In this document: in pieces, positions 30,940 to 41,864 of the stretch | Numbering within the stretch: the stretch's first letter is position 1 | How the letters are laid out: each line of letters starts with the position of its first letter | Assembly: GCA_947646735.1 (NCBI GenBank) | Contig: CANTFK010000961.1 | Span: 496,001-560,000, forward strand | Length of the DNA: 64,000 nt | From: Peronospora farinosa | Taxonomy: Eukaryota; Oomycota; Peronosporomycetes; Peronosporales; Peronosporaceae | Direction of reading: 5' to 3' | Program-made: the position numbers and the translations under genes | Notes under the pieces: model-generated | What the model saw: the letters and a program-made list of their open reading frames with translations, nothing else | The model's database searches: none | What the model was told of the DNA's origin: nothing

Positions 30940-32668
30940 CTATTCATCTACACATTTCTTGGCTGCAAGAGACCGGAGATATTCTATATCGTATTGATTG
31001 CGGTCGAACTTGCATTTGTCCGTCTCCTTGACAATCATAGTGAGCATCTTCTCGTGTTGCTCTTTGGTCTGCCCAGACACGATAGTAGGAACCATAACTC
31101 TTGCGATTTCGTAGCATTCGAGAGCCTTCTTGTAATTGTGCAGTGCACGGTATAGCTGACCCGTGCGAAAGTATGCGATCGCACATTTGCTATCTAACCG
31201 AAGCACGTGCTGACAATGGGTTAGTCCCATCGCATAGTTCCGTTGCATCTCGAGACAACCGCTCGCGATATTCAAGTGGCACGACATCTCGAGCTACAGA
31301 AATGCAAACTCTCATGAGATTAGAGCTCACAGTGTACATGCCATTGACCAGCATTGAGACTCACCTCTCGAAGAACAGGCAAAACGACATTTTCGGTTGC
31401 AAAGCTAATCTCTGGCCGTGCTCGCAGAGCCTCAAGACATCCTAAAACAACTTGAAATTGTGTCGTCGAGTAGTGAAAAAAGCTCTCAACAGCTAACACA
31501 TTGGCCTCTTCAAACGCCCACTGAATTCGTTCAAGCACTTCCTTGATCGTCCGTCCTTCAGTGTATGCAGATATCGCCCTCTTGATCTTGTCATTTTCTG
31601 CTAAACACCAAACAACGCACGTGACAAGATCAATATTCGGATCTTCATTCCCAGACCAACTGCAATCAACAAACTTACCAGCATCACCTTCATCAAGCAG
31701 CTTCATCTTCACTCGTTTCAGAGCCTCATTACCCATTTCATGTGCTGTATTCTGATCAGAATACAGGATTATACACAGCAAAAAAACAACCTGCACATAC
31801 TAAACAAGCAAAGACGTACCAAGTTCGTGATTTGGTTATAATGCAGCATAGCCAGCAAAGAAGCGTCCATTTTTTCAAAAGCTTCGCCACGTTTAAGCCA
31901 CGCCGTCACATGTTTCTCATCTCTCAGTAGCACTTGTTTAAACGCCTCCGTAGCTGCAGCCAATCTTCCTTCCTCAAAAGCACACGTGCCAATTCCCATG
32001 TAAATATCCTTGTAAAACATGTTGATCATAGCCAGGAGATCATTTGCTTTTGGCAGCACCTCATCAGATTTCTTCTTCTCTTGCTTGGCATCATGACTAC
32101 AGCTCTTCTGCTGTCCACAAGCTGTATCCTCTTTACAAACTCGACTCGTATCCTCTAGATTCCGCTTCACCACGTGCTCTTCCTCCACTTGTAGCAATAC
32201 TGGCGCTAGTTCTTCCAGCTTTTTTGTAGCAGCTAGTGCTGTTTTATACAACTTTTGTGCCTCGTGCGAGTTTTCCATGCCAATCTTGTCTCCTAATCGA
32301 CGATTCTCCAGAATCTCTTGCAACAGTTCGTGCTTTTCAGTATAAAGCCTCGCCTGAGTCTGCAGCTTCACAATCTTCTCGCTCTCAGCATCAGTTGCTC
32401 CAGCTACAACCTCCTCTTTCGAGGCTCTTCCTTCGCACGTCTTTTTCTTCCTTTTCTTGGCCTTTAAAGCCGCTACCGCAGCTTGAGCCGTCAAGATATC
32501 GGCCGACTGCTGTGCCGTTTGCGTCGCGAAACTCTCGATATTTTCCTTGGCCTGAATCTGTTTCTGCTGCTGTTTCTGCTGCGTCTCTCGTTCCTCCACC
32601 TTATCCACACGCTCCAGCTCCTTCTCAACGTCAAATGTAGCCCATGTCGCGTACATATTGCGGCTCAT
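30940..32668 (-). CDS. Tetratricopeptide-repeat protein (three exons)
   Basis: Exons are 31820-32668, 31365-31751 and 30940-31293. Introns of 68 bp (GTACGT...GATCAG) and 71 bp (GTGAGT...CTGTAG) are both phase 0, giving 529 residues. The first 200 residues are charged and coiled-coil-like with Gln/Lys runs (for example around residues 30-40) and a Lys-Lys-Arg-Lys-Lys-Lys cluster. TPR-like helix pairs lie at about 215-285, crossing the first splice, and at about 415-480, with the typical Ala-Tyr-Phe-Arg-Thr-Gly and Ala-Leu-Glu-Cys-Tyr positions. TPRs bind partner proteins, often chaperones; no catalytic domain is present. No closer family was recognised. Start is the first ATG (32668). Confidence 0.7.
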
Positions 32669-32985
32669 GACGCGTCGGAAGAAATGACGCAATTATTCAA
32701 AGACACACAAAAGAATAATGTAGCCATCATCTCATCAGTTTGAGCTTCCGCATGCAACGTAAGACTGTACCAAGACTCCACCTAGCAATCACTTGATTCA
32801 TTAACGCTAACTTATGAGTAATAAGGAGCTACAAAAACTAAAGCTTAAAGCTATAAGCAGCACATTCTCCATCAGCTACTAACCCAATGGAGCTCAGCTA
32901 TACTATGAAAAACTGCTACAAAACACCACTCTTCCTTTCCCCGTTCTCCCTCTCTCCCCCTCTCTCTCTTAATCTTCTTCACCAT
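32669..32985. other. Spacer between the TPR and REEP genes
   Basis: No gene is seen. A CT-rich run at about 32935-32970 lies downstream of the REEP stop. Confidence 0.4.
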
Positions 32986-33564
32986 CTACTGGGCAGCATT
33001 GTCGACAATCCTGCGAGCAACAGCCTTGCTAACGTCTCTTCCAATGTCCTGTGCCACGCCGCTGATGTCTGCAATAACACTACCACTGTTGTTAACAGCT
33101 TCCATCATAGCACGATCAATACGAGACTCTTGTGACTTGAGAAAAGGTGCAAGAAAGTGCATGTAGAGGAAAGAAGCACCCAGTGTCGATGGCATAAACA
33201 ACCACAAGAGAAATCCGAGCTTGAAAGCATAGTAGAATGGAATCCAGTACAGCAAAAAGTCGGCAAAGATCTCCACAATGTTAAAACACGCGTACACGAC
33301 CCAATATGTAAGCCATTGGACGTCGTCCTTCTTATCATCCGACTCAATCGCCTTGAACGAGCAGAAAGCAGGGTATACAAAGCCCACAACATTGCAGATA
33401 AGACCAGCACCAAAACCTACGAGAAGCAGAAGCAATAGTAATGCCCCACCACTGGCAGCAAGATATAGTTTATCGACACCTGTAGCATCCTGTGCTGACT
33501 GTAGCACTGGAAACTTATCCAAATCCTTGGCCCATTTGTCCATATAAACCTGCACTTTTTCCAT
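32986..33564 (-). CDS. REEP5/Yop1 (TB2/DP1/HVA22) ER-shaping protein
   Basis: The single exon encodes 192 residues, near the family size. A short N-terminal helix (1-30) is followed by a long Leu-rich hairpin (about 35-70). The conserved Gly-Phe-Val-Tyr-Pro-Ala-Phe-Cys-Ser-Phe-Lys-Ala-Ile-Glu-Ser block (about 61-75) and the Trp-Leu-Thr-Tyr-Trp-Val-Val-Tyr (about 84-91) pattern are characteristic of the family. Two further hydrophobic hairpin pieces and a C-terminal amphipathic helix complete it. REEP5/Yop1 proteins curve ER tubules and interact with reticulons and atlastin-like GTPases. On the minus strand TCCATTTTCAATCC just upstream (33593-33606) resembles an initiator. Confidence 0.92.
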   Translation of the reverse strand: MEKVQVYMDKWAKDLDKFPVLQSAQDATGVDKLYLAASGGALLLLLLLVGFGAGLICNVVGFVYPAFCSFKAIESDDKKDDVQWLTYWVVYACFNIVEIFADFLLYWIPFYYAFKLGFLLWLFMPSTLGASFLYMHFLAPFLKSQESRIDRAMMEAVNNSGSVIADISGVAQDIGRDVSKAVARRIVDNAAQ

Positions 33565-33986
33565 AATTGAGCTTTTCGTTTTTCTTTTACCAGGATTGAA
33601 AATGGATGGACCTACGAGAACCTCTCAAACTCGATGCTGTCGGCGTTGGAAAGCGTCATGAAATTCCAAAGGTAAGCTCGAACCCGGATTTACTACCTGC
33701 GGAAAGGACAGAGTAAGGCAAAAAAACATGTCTTCCGCGGGGAACATCTGGCATAATAAACAGCACGACACGACCTTCAACGAATTATACCAGAGCCGGG
33801 CCATACTAACGATGACTCGCTACGCGTCATTCGTTTGATCTAAAAGTAAGGGGCTCTTACCCTACAAAGTAGAATTCTACTAAACGGTACAGTCCAATTG
33901 AACGAAAATGACACAAGATGTAGAATATATAATAATGAGATGTTTATTCCCTTTCAATCTCGCTCTTCCGTTCTACAAACGGTAGC
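33565..33986. other. Spacer between the REEP and SDHAF4 genes
   Basis: It contains the initiator-like site for the REEP gene (33593-33606). Nothing else is recognised. Confidence 0.4.
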
Positions 33987-34301
33987 TTAAAAGTCCGAGC
34001 ATCGGCCCTTACGCTCCCAATCTCCATATCTCGTGGGCTCTTTGAGTTTTCCACCACGCGTAGGTCCACCGTACTCTGTCCCTGATGGTCCAATTGCCAC
34101 TGTATCCTCTTCGTCGTCGTCGTCCAAGTCGTCGCTTACGGCAACCACAGGAGTATGAACAATGTGAGGCTTGCCGCTCGGATGAAGCGTAACAAAATCT
34201 TCCTCCTTTGAGCTGCTTGAATAGAAGCGAGACTGTGCAGGTCGTCCTGCCGTCTTGACGAAGGATGTCGAGCTTTGTAACAACATTCGTCGCAGCGCCA
34301 T
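33987..34301 (-). CDS. SDHAF4: Succinate dehydrogenase assembly factor 4 (SDHAF4)
   Basis: The 104-residue protein ends in the family's signature: Pro-Thr-Arg-Tyr-Gly-Asp-Trp-Glu then Lys-Gly-Arg-Cys-Ser-Asp-Phe at the very C-terminus (DUF1674). The N-terminus is basic, Ser-rich and free of acidic residues for ~30 residues, as expected for a mitochondrial targeting peptide. An acidic stretch (Asp-Asp-Leu-Asp-Asp-Asp-Asp) precedes the conserved domain. SDHAF4 binds flavinylated SDHA in the matrix and promotes its joining to SDHB in complex II. Single exon, start at the ATG at 34301. Confidence 0.92.
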   Translation of the reverse strand: MALRRMLLQSSTSFVKTAGRPAQSRFYSSSSKEEDFVTLHPSGKPHIVHTPVVAVSDDLDDDDEEDTVAIGPSGTEYGGPTRGGKLKEPTRYGDWERKGRCSDF

Positions 34302-35390
34302 CTTCCCTTTGACAAATCTGATTCTTAATGATTGGATCAGAACATGATGCTCCTAGTCAACAACCTAAACCTTGTCTCTTCAACTTGGTGGGTGACACTC
34401 CACGTTGTCGAGGTTATGCAAACAATTTTACAGTACAATACTATGAAGACGCCTATGTTCTATGAATTTATAGCGTTTATTAGCTACGACAAGTATATAA
34501 TAAATAGTAGTTGCCAACTGCCCAATTAAATTATGAAGGTTGATATTTACGGAAGATTTGTATCGACAGGCTCTGTCATCAGAACAAAACCCCAGTTTCT
34601 GATCAATATCTGCATTGATGTGCCGTTGTGAAGCTTGCTCTATTTCTAGTAATTTCTGCGTAGGATGTTCTATTTGACAAGCTGAAATTTGGCCTCAAAA
34701 TGGACTTAATGACCTTGCTGGCATTTGTTTTTACCCTTGCGTTGGGTTTCACCATCCCGCTCATGGGTGTATGGTTTGCCAAACGTACCGACGCTCGAAG
34801 CAGTTGGTGAGAAGGAACGCAACCAAGAGATACTCGTGCTGATTGAATGTGCAGCCTGCAGGTTTAATGCACCAAAGGTATTGACTGTGGTGGTGCTCTG
34901 CTCTCAGTTTCCTAGCTGCAACTATCCTTGCGCCGGGGTATCTACAATGATTCTGGCGGATCCATTACCTCTACACAAAATGCCAAGTGGACTGTGTACA
35001 GTTGCTGACTGCACACTCGTGCATCTGCTTGGCTAACGTACACTACGATCTCTGGAGTGTTGGCCAACACGTCATCAATGCAATACTTCGAAGAACTTTA
35101 GACAGTCATAATGCCAAAGATGTTAGCAACAACAAAAAAACAATGCAGCTAGGCCGCTCGCTGTGTGGCTCTACCACGTGAAATGCAAAGGACCTCCAAG
35201 CGAAATCGACACATTGAGTAGTTTAGCCATCAGGCCACAGTACGCACAGCAACACTTTCATCTCCTTCGTTTGTCGCACACAAACCATCTGCAATTCCGA
35301 GTCTGCCACCTCCAGGACAATCGACACGTCCATTCAAAATCTCCGTTTATTGTCCACCTTCTCCTACTCTACGTCTTACATTGGCTTGCC
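34302..35390. other. Intergenic stretch with a possible broken secreted or membrane protein frame
   Basis: An ATG at 34699 opens a 36-codon frame with a signal-peptide-like hydrophobic core (Leu-Ala-Phe-Val-Phe-Thr-Leu-Ala) that stops at 34809. Other frames continue to about 35180 without a recognisable domain. This may be a decayed gene or an unrecognised spliced one. Confidence 0.3.
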
Positions 35391-36148
35391 TTACGACAGC
35401 CAATAAGCCACCAACATAGCCACCACGAGCACAATGCCCATCAGGTATATAATCGTGGACCATTCGCTCTCCAAAGCTGCATCATCTTTAGTACTATTAC
35501 AAGACGTCGTCGTTCCTTCTCCTGTTGGTGCAAGTTGTCGTAGCAATGCTCGAGCTTTCTCTCGTTCCTCATGCAATGCTACCAAGTCTGGGAATAGTTT
35601 CCGGAATGTAGCATTGCTACAATTCGTCTCCAACGACGCTGCCGCATACTTCTTTTTCTGTGCATCCGTAGTACTAATACTTCCTAACGTAGCTTGATTC
35701 TCCAGCTAATATTATTATAACATATAAAAAAAGTACTAAATCGTTAGTACAAATCAAAATTCATATACTACCAAACAAACAAATAGTACTGTATCACTCA
35801 TACCATAAATGAATATAATCCCGTAAGGATGGAACTGACGGACCACATAGGGTTCCACGTCTCCGGGTGAAAGTCCGACATACTAAGACACAGTCTCTGA
35901 TTTGTCTTAAAGCGGCCATTGGGCGTCATCATCAGCACCGAAGGAGGTTTCATAGGGTATTCAGGAGGGAACTTAAGTTTGCCATGATAGTAACCATCTT
36001 CATAAGGTGTGTCCTTGGTGCCCGTGATTACGTAATGCCACTCAAGAATGTTGGTCTCTAACGGCACTGCTTGGATGTAGTCTACAGGCTTCCGCTGCAT
36101 GGCCAGATACTCCTTGCGCAAACGCTTGGTCGCCATCGCAGACGCCAT
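35391..36148 (-). CDS. UBE2J2: ER ubiquitin-conjugating enzyme E2, UBE2J2/Ubc6 type (two exons)
   Basis: Exon 1 (35804-36148) and exon 2 (35391-35705) flank a 98-bp intron (GTATGA...TATTAG, phase 0), giving 219 residues. The UBC fold fills residues 5-160, with the catalytic Cys in Arg-Leu-Cys-Leu-Ser-Met-Ser-Asp (about residue 94) followed by Phe-His-Pro-Glu-Thr-Trp-Asn-Pro, the Ubc6-specific form. Exon 2 continues with Leu-Gly-Ser-Ile-Ser-Thr-Thr-Asp as in animal UBE2J2. It ends in a single hydrophobic tail anchor (about 195-217), placing the enzyme on the cytosolic face of the ER. It supplies ubiquitin for ER-associated degradation. A decayed copy lies at 23721-23925. Confidence 0.94.
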
Positions 36149-36834
36149 GGAGTTGGATTTACTTAATTAATGATATACACGTGGTCAAGCTAATAATATT
36201 AATACCGTAAGGATATTGTCAAAATGAATATTTCATGTGATGGAAAGATTGCAACGTTTTGAGTAGCCATGTAACTAATGGATACATTTTGTCCTCATCG
36301 ACGACATCAGACACTAACTGCCATACATCCTGCAAATCCTAAACGGATATATAGACTCGTCTGCCTCTGATCAAGATATTCTCTAAATATACCTGTGATC
36401 AGTCCATTCAGTTCAGCTACGTTTGTATGCCTTTCGAAAAACTCATCACCGAGGAAGTGTAGTTGGAAGAATTCTCCTGCAATCGCTGTCTTTGATTGCA
36501 TCATGTAGGACGCTCGATTAAATATTGCAGAGGATATTAAGTTTATAGTCTTTTGCTGGTACAAGCCCAAAAGAGAGTTATGCAATGGTTATAGAACCCT
36601 TTGTTCTCCCAACTACACATCCTCGGTCACGAAATGTTGCTTTCGATGTGATAACTACAACGCTCTTATCAATCACTATCGCTATCGAAAGCCCAACGTT
36701 TATTCTACATTGACAAGGACTTCTACGTTCTCGGTACTACTCACGTCGTAACAGCTCAATTCGATATACTACTCTTTGTTACTGTTTACTACATATTGCA
36801 CGCACTACTAAGTCTATTGGTTGCTATAGTTTGT
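36149..36834. other. Spacer with an unconvincing minus-strand frame
   Basis: A minus-strand frame (36585-36307, about 65 codons from its first ATG) has protein-like composition (Gly-Glu-Phe-Phe-Gln-Leu-His-Phe) but no promoter, domain or recognised family. It could be a relic. Confidence 0.3.
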
Positions 36835-38676
36835 CTAGGTCGCATTTACCTTCACATGAACCTCCAAGTGTCCGCCTTCGGAAGCGTGGGGCACCCACAA
36901 GAGCAGTGTGCCACCTCTTGTGGTGGGCAACCCCAGGAACCCTGGTCGCCACCGATCGAGGTACAGTGTCTTGCCGGCTAATGCTGTGACGGTGGTCTTC
37001 CACTGGACATGTCCCCCAGCTTTAAGTTCTACCTCGTCGATCTTGTTACCACCGGACATGATGTTGACAGTCACGTCGACCGTGTCAGTGCTGCTAAAGT
37101 GAACAATGACTTCGCCGTCGCCTTTGCGAGTCCAGGAAATGGTGCTTTGGCTAAAAGCTTTCTGGTTTATTGTCAGACCCAGTGTCTTGGGGTCCGTGCC
37201 GTCGTCGATCTCGCCCATAAACTTTGTTGGACCGCAGATTCTCTGCATGTAGGTTACGATCAAACCCATAGCACCAATCATATCGAAACCGGTAACGGCA
37301 ATCGAAATTAGAGTCTTGCCCACAGCAGCGTACATGAACTGGCGAGCGTCCTCACTCGTACCATTATCACTCCTGCCCTTCGAGACAAGCTCATTAATCA
37401 TGCCACTAAAAGCTGTCCGAATTTTCTCCCGCGTCTTGTATGCTGTAGCTTCATCAGACTCTTCAATCAGCTGCTCCATGCAATTGTTGGTGGCGATGGC
37501 AATATCTGATGTCACGATCTGGGTGTTCTGCACTTTCAGGCGTAACTCATTCTTCGAGATGCCGGGGTTTTCTAATCGTAGCTGATTCACTGTGTTCCAT
37601 GTGCGATCCGTAACTGCACGTAGCTCATACCCACAAGTAGATTTCGACTTGAGAGCGTCACTGATCGTTCCGATATCCGTCTCGTTAATCTTGTTGGCAG
37701 CTTCCGTGAAGTTGGCACCAATCATAAACGCCTTAAATTTGCTCCAACTAAAGAAAATGTCATCTTTGTAAGCAATGGCGTTCAAGAGAATCCAGTTCAT
37801 TGTCGAAAGCAAACGACCACCCAAATCAAGAGTTCTCGGTATCGGCCAACCCATACATAAGTAGATGGCCATCGGCAGATCCGTCACGACGTTGTGTGAC
37901 TGATACATTATGTTCAGAATCTTGTCTGTCGAGATAGTCGGTTCGCTGTTCCTGATATTACGCACATAACGCAGAATGCTACGCATCGTGCCAATCATCA
38001 TATTAACGCAGTCGAGTGCTTGAGGCACACGTTTCGCAACTTTCCACAATTTCTCTCCAGCACCTATAGTAGCAATGGCCAGAGCTGAGTTTCCGATTGC
38101 GCCAATTTTGTTTAGCGCGTCCATGATACATAAATCATTCTGACGGATGCATTCAAGGCCGCACTCTACCGGGTAGGCGAGGGGGCATTCAGCCCAACAA
38201 GTGTTTGTACGTTCATGACGATCAAAATTACTCGGGCACGTATCCATAATATGCGCCTCACGGTAGCACCCAATGTCAGGAGATATAGCGCGAGGGCCTA
38301 CCCAGTTGCGGTAGGTCGACTTGATGTCACTAATTGCATTTGTCGGCTTGGCAAATGTAGCATGCAAATTGATTAAGGACCCATCAATGAAGCCTCCTGC
38401 TCCATTTGCATCCAAGCCTGAAGCTGTGGTAGATGCTACCAAGTCGTCGAGTGAAGATGTAGATGTAGTAGGAGTGTCGTATGTCGGTTCGACCGAAGGT
38501 TGTGCTGAAGTACTAGAAGATACGCGAGCAGCCGTAGTCGATACTCTTTCTTCAATAGTGTCTGCTTCCGATGCCCGGGTGACATCGGTATCCTCAATCC
38601 AATCGGAAGCGGTCGCTCTGACCAGGCTCACGACGACGATCAAAAGGCCAAGAACTAATCTCATTAACCCGTTCAT
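36835..38676 (-). CDS. Large secreted protein with Cys-rich domain, unknown function
   Basis: The single exon encodes 613 residues from the ATG at 38676. A clear signal peptide (hydrophobic 7-19, Ala-Thr-Ala at 21-23) is followed by Glu-Glu-Arg at 42-44 and a Ser/Thr-rich stretch to about 90. A Cys-rich module spans about 135-185: Cys-Tyr-Arg-Glu, Asp-Thr-Cys-Pro, Cys-Trp-Ala-Glu-Cys-Pro, Cys-Gly-Leu-Glu-Cys. A long helical region lies from 190 to about 470. The C-terminus (500-613) looks like a beta-rich lectin-type fold. Several Asn-x-Ser/Thr sites are present. No RXLR or CRN motif is seen. I believe related secreted proteins exist in Phytophthora, but the role is unknown; extracellular or host-interface action is inferred. 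Confidence 0.72.
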   Translation of the reverse strand: MNGLMRLVLGLLIVVVSLVRATASDWIEDTDVTRASEADTIEERVSTTAARVSSSTSAQPSVEPTYDTPTTSTSSLDDLVASTTASGLDANGAGGFIDGSLINLHATFAKPTNAISDIKSTYRNWVGPRAISPDIGCYREAHIMDTCPSNFDRHERTNTCWAECPLAYPVECGLECIRQNDLCIMDALNKIGAIGNSALAIATIGAGEKLWKVAKRVPQALDCVNMMIGTMRSILRYVRNIRNSEPTISTDKILNIMYQSHNVVTDLPMAIYLCMGWPIPRTLDLGGRLLSTMNWILLNAIAYKDDIFFSWSKFKAFMIGANFTEAANKINETDIGTISDALKSKSTCGYELRAVTDRTWNTVNQLRLENPGISKNELRLKVQNTQIVTSDIAIATNNCMEQLIEESDEATAYKTREKIRTAFSGMINELVSKGRSDNGTSEDARQFMYAAVGKTLISIAVTGFDMIGAMGLIVTYMQRICGPTKFMGEIDDGTDPKTLGLTINQKAFSQSTISWTRKGDGEVIVHFSSTDTVDVTVNIMSGGNKIDEVELKAGGHVQWKTTVTALAGKTLYLDRWRPGFLGLPTTRGGTLLLWVPHASEGGHLEVHVKVNAT

Positions 38677-40853
38677 TGTACTAAATCGATTTGATTAGAA
38701 GACTGCAAAAGGAATAATGAGCAAAACTCAGCCAGTGGCCGGTGCCGTTTCTGTGGAGGGGATCGGGTGCTTGGGTCTCAATCATAATGATGGTGAGTCA
38801 AATGCTGGCAGACGGCACCAAAGTTGGTTGCACTCGATATCGATTGGTCGTTGACACCGTCTCCACTTGCCGGATTCCGAGTGTTGGCCTGGCTAGATGG
38901 CAAGAATAGTACTATAAGGGCCTTGTTATGACTCCATATCAACTTGAAGTACTGATACTAATTCAGAAACGCCGCACAGCAGCAGGGCGTCACAAGATCT
39001 ACGCTTCAGAGAATGGGGTTGGCACTCGAATTCCAAGCTGGACGGTTGTTCCAAAAGCAATATACCTGCCTATGTGATGTTAAAATTAGAAGAGGGAAGC
39101 TTAAAGCTGTCGGAACGAGCGAGTCATGGCTGTGACAGTGATGCGCCTCTGTTTCTCTTTCTCGAAGCATCCTGTTTGAAAGAAGGACTACTTTTGTCTT
39201 GCAGAATTGAAGAAGAAGAATAGCTCGTATACATGTGCTCCGTCCTTGAGGAGTCGATGTTGTTGTCGCAGAAGGGATACGAGGCAAAAAGATCCAGCGA
39301 GATGGGCTTACTACTGTAGTCAATTTGTCGTGACCCTCGCCTCCTGTTAGAAACAATGCTGGTACCGCCCAGTGGCACCTTGAACCAGCGTCCGACCAGA
39401 CTGATTGATAGTGCCGTCGTACAAATTTTGCACACGTCACGGCAACGCGACAACCTTTCTGGCCTTGGTGGCTCTCGTGGTTGTCCGGTTCGCCGACCTT
39501 TCCGAGCCGACGAAACGGTTGTTTCTTCAGGGCAAGTAGTACGTGTTTGTTCGCGATAGTGTCGGGCACGCTCCATGGGAACCCGTGAATGAGCGGATTC
39601 GCATAGAAAAATACGATGCCTCTTGCATTCTGGCCCTTTCGGAGCCTTTGGCAGTTCGGCAATCGTCCACTGATCCTCGATGCTGTTCGCGGCAAATTCC
39701 CGATGACTTCCATTGTTGTCTGTCTCCAGGGTAATGACACCCTGTATCTCCACGCTGGTACCCTGGTTTCCCGTGAAGATCATCCGTATTGCTTATGCCA
39801 TACTGAAAAATGTAAAATTTGACAGCGAACGCTTTGCCGGCTTTGAAATATTGGCTAGTGCGCCTGTTTGTTGCTGTATGCAAAGGTAGCAAAGGGGTTA
39901 CACTAGCTTTATCACCGCACGAACATGTTACAATCACTACATGTCCACGAAGGGTCGACAGTGCCAATATTGATCAGCAAAACTGATGAAACCTCATCGT
40001 GCAGGAAGATCGCATTGATCCGTCAAGTCTTTCTCTGTTTATTTGCAAGATCCATGTGAGCAAGTGACCTGTATCGATATGTATTAATAATGCATGCAGA
40101 TAAAATCAACACTGCCAAGCCAGTGAAAGGGTCGCATGTGTACGTAGTAGATGTAGTTGAGCTGAGCACTAATTTAAAGGTTCTCTGCAGTGAAAATTTA
40201 CATATCCAGAGCATGGGTCGTTTGCTACACTGTTCTTGCAGGTAGATTTGCAAGAGATAACTGCATTTGTCGATCGTGGGCTTTGTAAGCTATCCTCGAG
40301 GCGACGGTGACCTGTTAGTTAAGCTCAATGATGGCCAAACAAGATACCATCGCGCTAGCAGTGTGAAGAATGACAAGATGAAAGAATAGCCCCAACTATT
40401 GTTCGTGTTGGTCAAGATCTATCCGAGACTTTCAGCACTGTACATGTAGTCATGTCGACATAACACGGTCGACCCTGCAGTCGACTAGTAAAGAAATCTC
40501 TCCCACTGATGTTGCTACCTCTTTCCACTTGACCAATTTGTGTTACTGAGTATACCAAATATGAGATCCTGATATCGCACGCACCGGCGAAGTTGATGCT
40601 TAGCAATCCATGCTGTCGCGTCGGCCTATACTGGCAAAATGAATTTCATGAGAATACTCATCTTGTGAATGATAAACCTCGGCTTTTGATTATGCTGCAT
40701 GCCTTGAGGCTTCATCTGTACGTGAAGATTATATCCAAAAAAATGGATCGTGTTCCCACCTGATCCGAAATCGAGTGCACCTTTGCTACGGCAATGTTTA
40801 ATCTAGAACATCTCCGTGTATGGAAACCTGCTCTATTTTCAGATCAGTTCAGC
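38677..40853. other. Long stretch with overlapping broken frames
   Basis: Minus-strand frames at 39006-39967 overlap in three phases. Pieces of each look coding (for example Ile-His-Gly-Phe-Pro-Trp-Ser-Val-Pro and Val-Cys-Lys-Ile-Cys), which suggests a frameshifted gene relic. I considered an oomycete START/FYVE-type protein but could not support it. A small plus frame at 38718, divergent from the secreted-protein gene, has no recognised domain. Confidence 0.35.
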
Positions 40854-40959
40854 TTGAACTACAAGCAGCTTTCAGGTAATATACCTGCAGTTCGAATTTA
40901 TCCATCTAAATACTATACCAGGTTGAACTACAAGCAGCTTGCATATAATATACCTACAG
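40854..40959 (+). repeat. Direct repeat of 37 bp with 69-bp period
   Basis: Two copies, 40854-40890 and 40923-40959, share TTGAACTACAAGCAGCTT and then a TAATATACCT core with few differences. In one plus frame (40794-41117) they encode repeated Leu-Asn-Tyr-Lys-Gln-Leu...Asn-Ile-Pro units 23 residues apart. The frame itself is of uncertain coding value. Confidence 0.6.
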
Positions 40960-41864
40960 CTGCTTTAGGTTGGCGATACAAGAAGCTCAGATGTAGACAC
41001 TTTCCCCGCAATAGAAGGTATTGGTGTTCTTGTACATTATTGTTTCTGGTGCGAATGATCAGTTCCATCGATGGTCCATTTCTGTGTGACAAGTATGTCT
41101 ATTTCTTAGGCTTCTGAGATAGATTGATTAACAAACGTACGCTGGACTTGAAGTGAGCAATAACATTCTGTCATCGTTTCTTTGGTACAGCACAGACGTT
41201 TTGGGGACGTGTGCTCCAATGATTTGTTTGTAGCAGATTCCTTGAATCAAATCTCTCTGGATCGACACCATTAACTCCTGCCAACCCCACCGTTGTGCAA
41301 ATGTGCGACTGAACTAGCATATTTGTCCTGGTTTTCTTGAGTTCTTGTTCTGCAGTGTGCTTCGTTTGCTCATCGCTAACAAGATGACTCATATTTCGTA
41401 AAATCTTGAGCTTCAGTATAGCAAGTAAAGAATTGTTTCGCTGTTGCTGAGACTGCGCCAGCAACTGCTATTAAATCTGTAGACTGGCAATGTTGTCTAT
41501 TCGCATAGCCAAACTTTTGCAAAGACAACGCCAATTAGCGAACACACCTTGGATAAATCCTGGAAAAAGATGAACAGCATGACGCTCAAGTCCGTTCACA
41601 AGCCAGCTCCTACATTGTTCTCGTATTGCACTCATTTACCAGCAGCTTCAGACGACTATATATGCGAATCTTCAAAGCACCACAGGAACGCATCCAATTT
41701 TTCCAGCCAAGGTCTTGGAGACCGTATGAGAGCTTGCCCTGTTCATTATCTTTCTGCCCAACGCAAAGCAGAATTACCAGACATCAAAGCGCTACTAAAA
41801 GCGTGATACATCGTCCGACGTAAGAGCATGCCGAAGTTACCCGAAGGGTGGCACACACGGACAT
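40960..41864. other. Spacer downstream of PIG-U, nothing firm
   Basis: A minus-strand open stretch at 41171-41464 and a plus-strand one at 41549-41806 lack recognised domains and good starts. Confidence 0.35.

Noticed and set aside
36835..38676. Calling the secreted protein an RXLR effector
   Set aside because: No RXLR motif after the signal peptide. EER alone in a 613-residue protein is weak evidence.
39006..39967. An oomycete START/FYVE-type gene
   Set aside because: Only a Cys-x2-Cys fragment and loose resemblance are present in mixed frames. Not enough to call.
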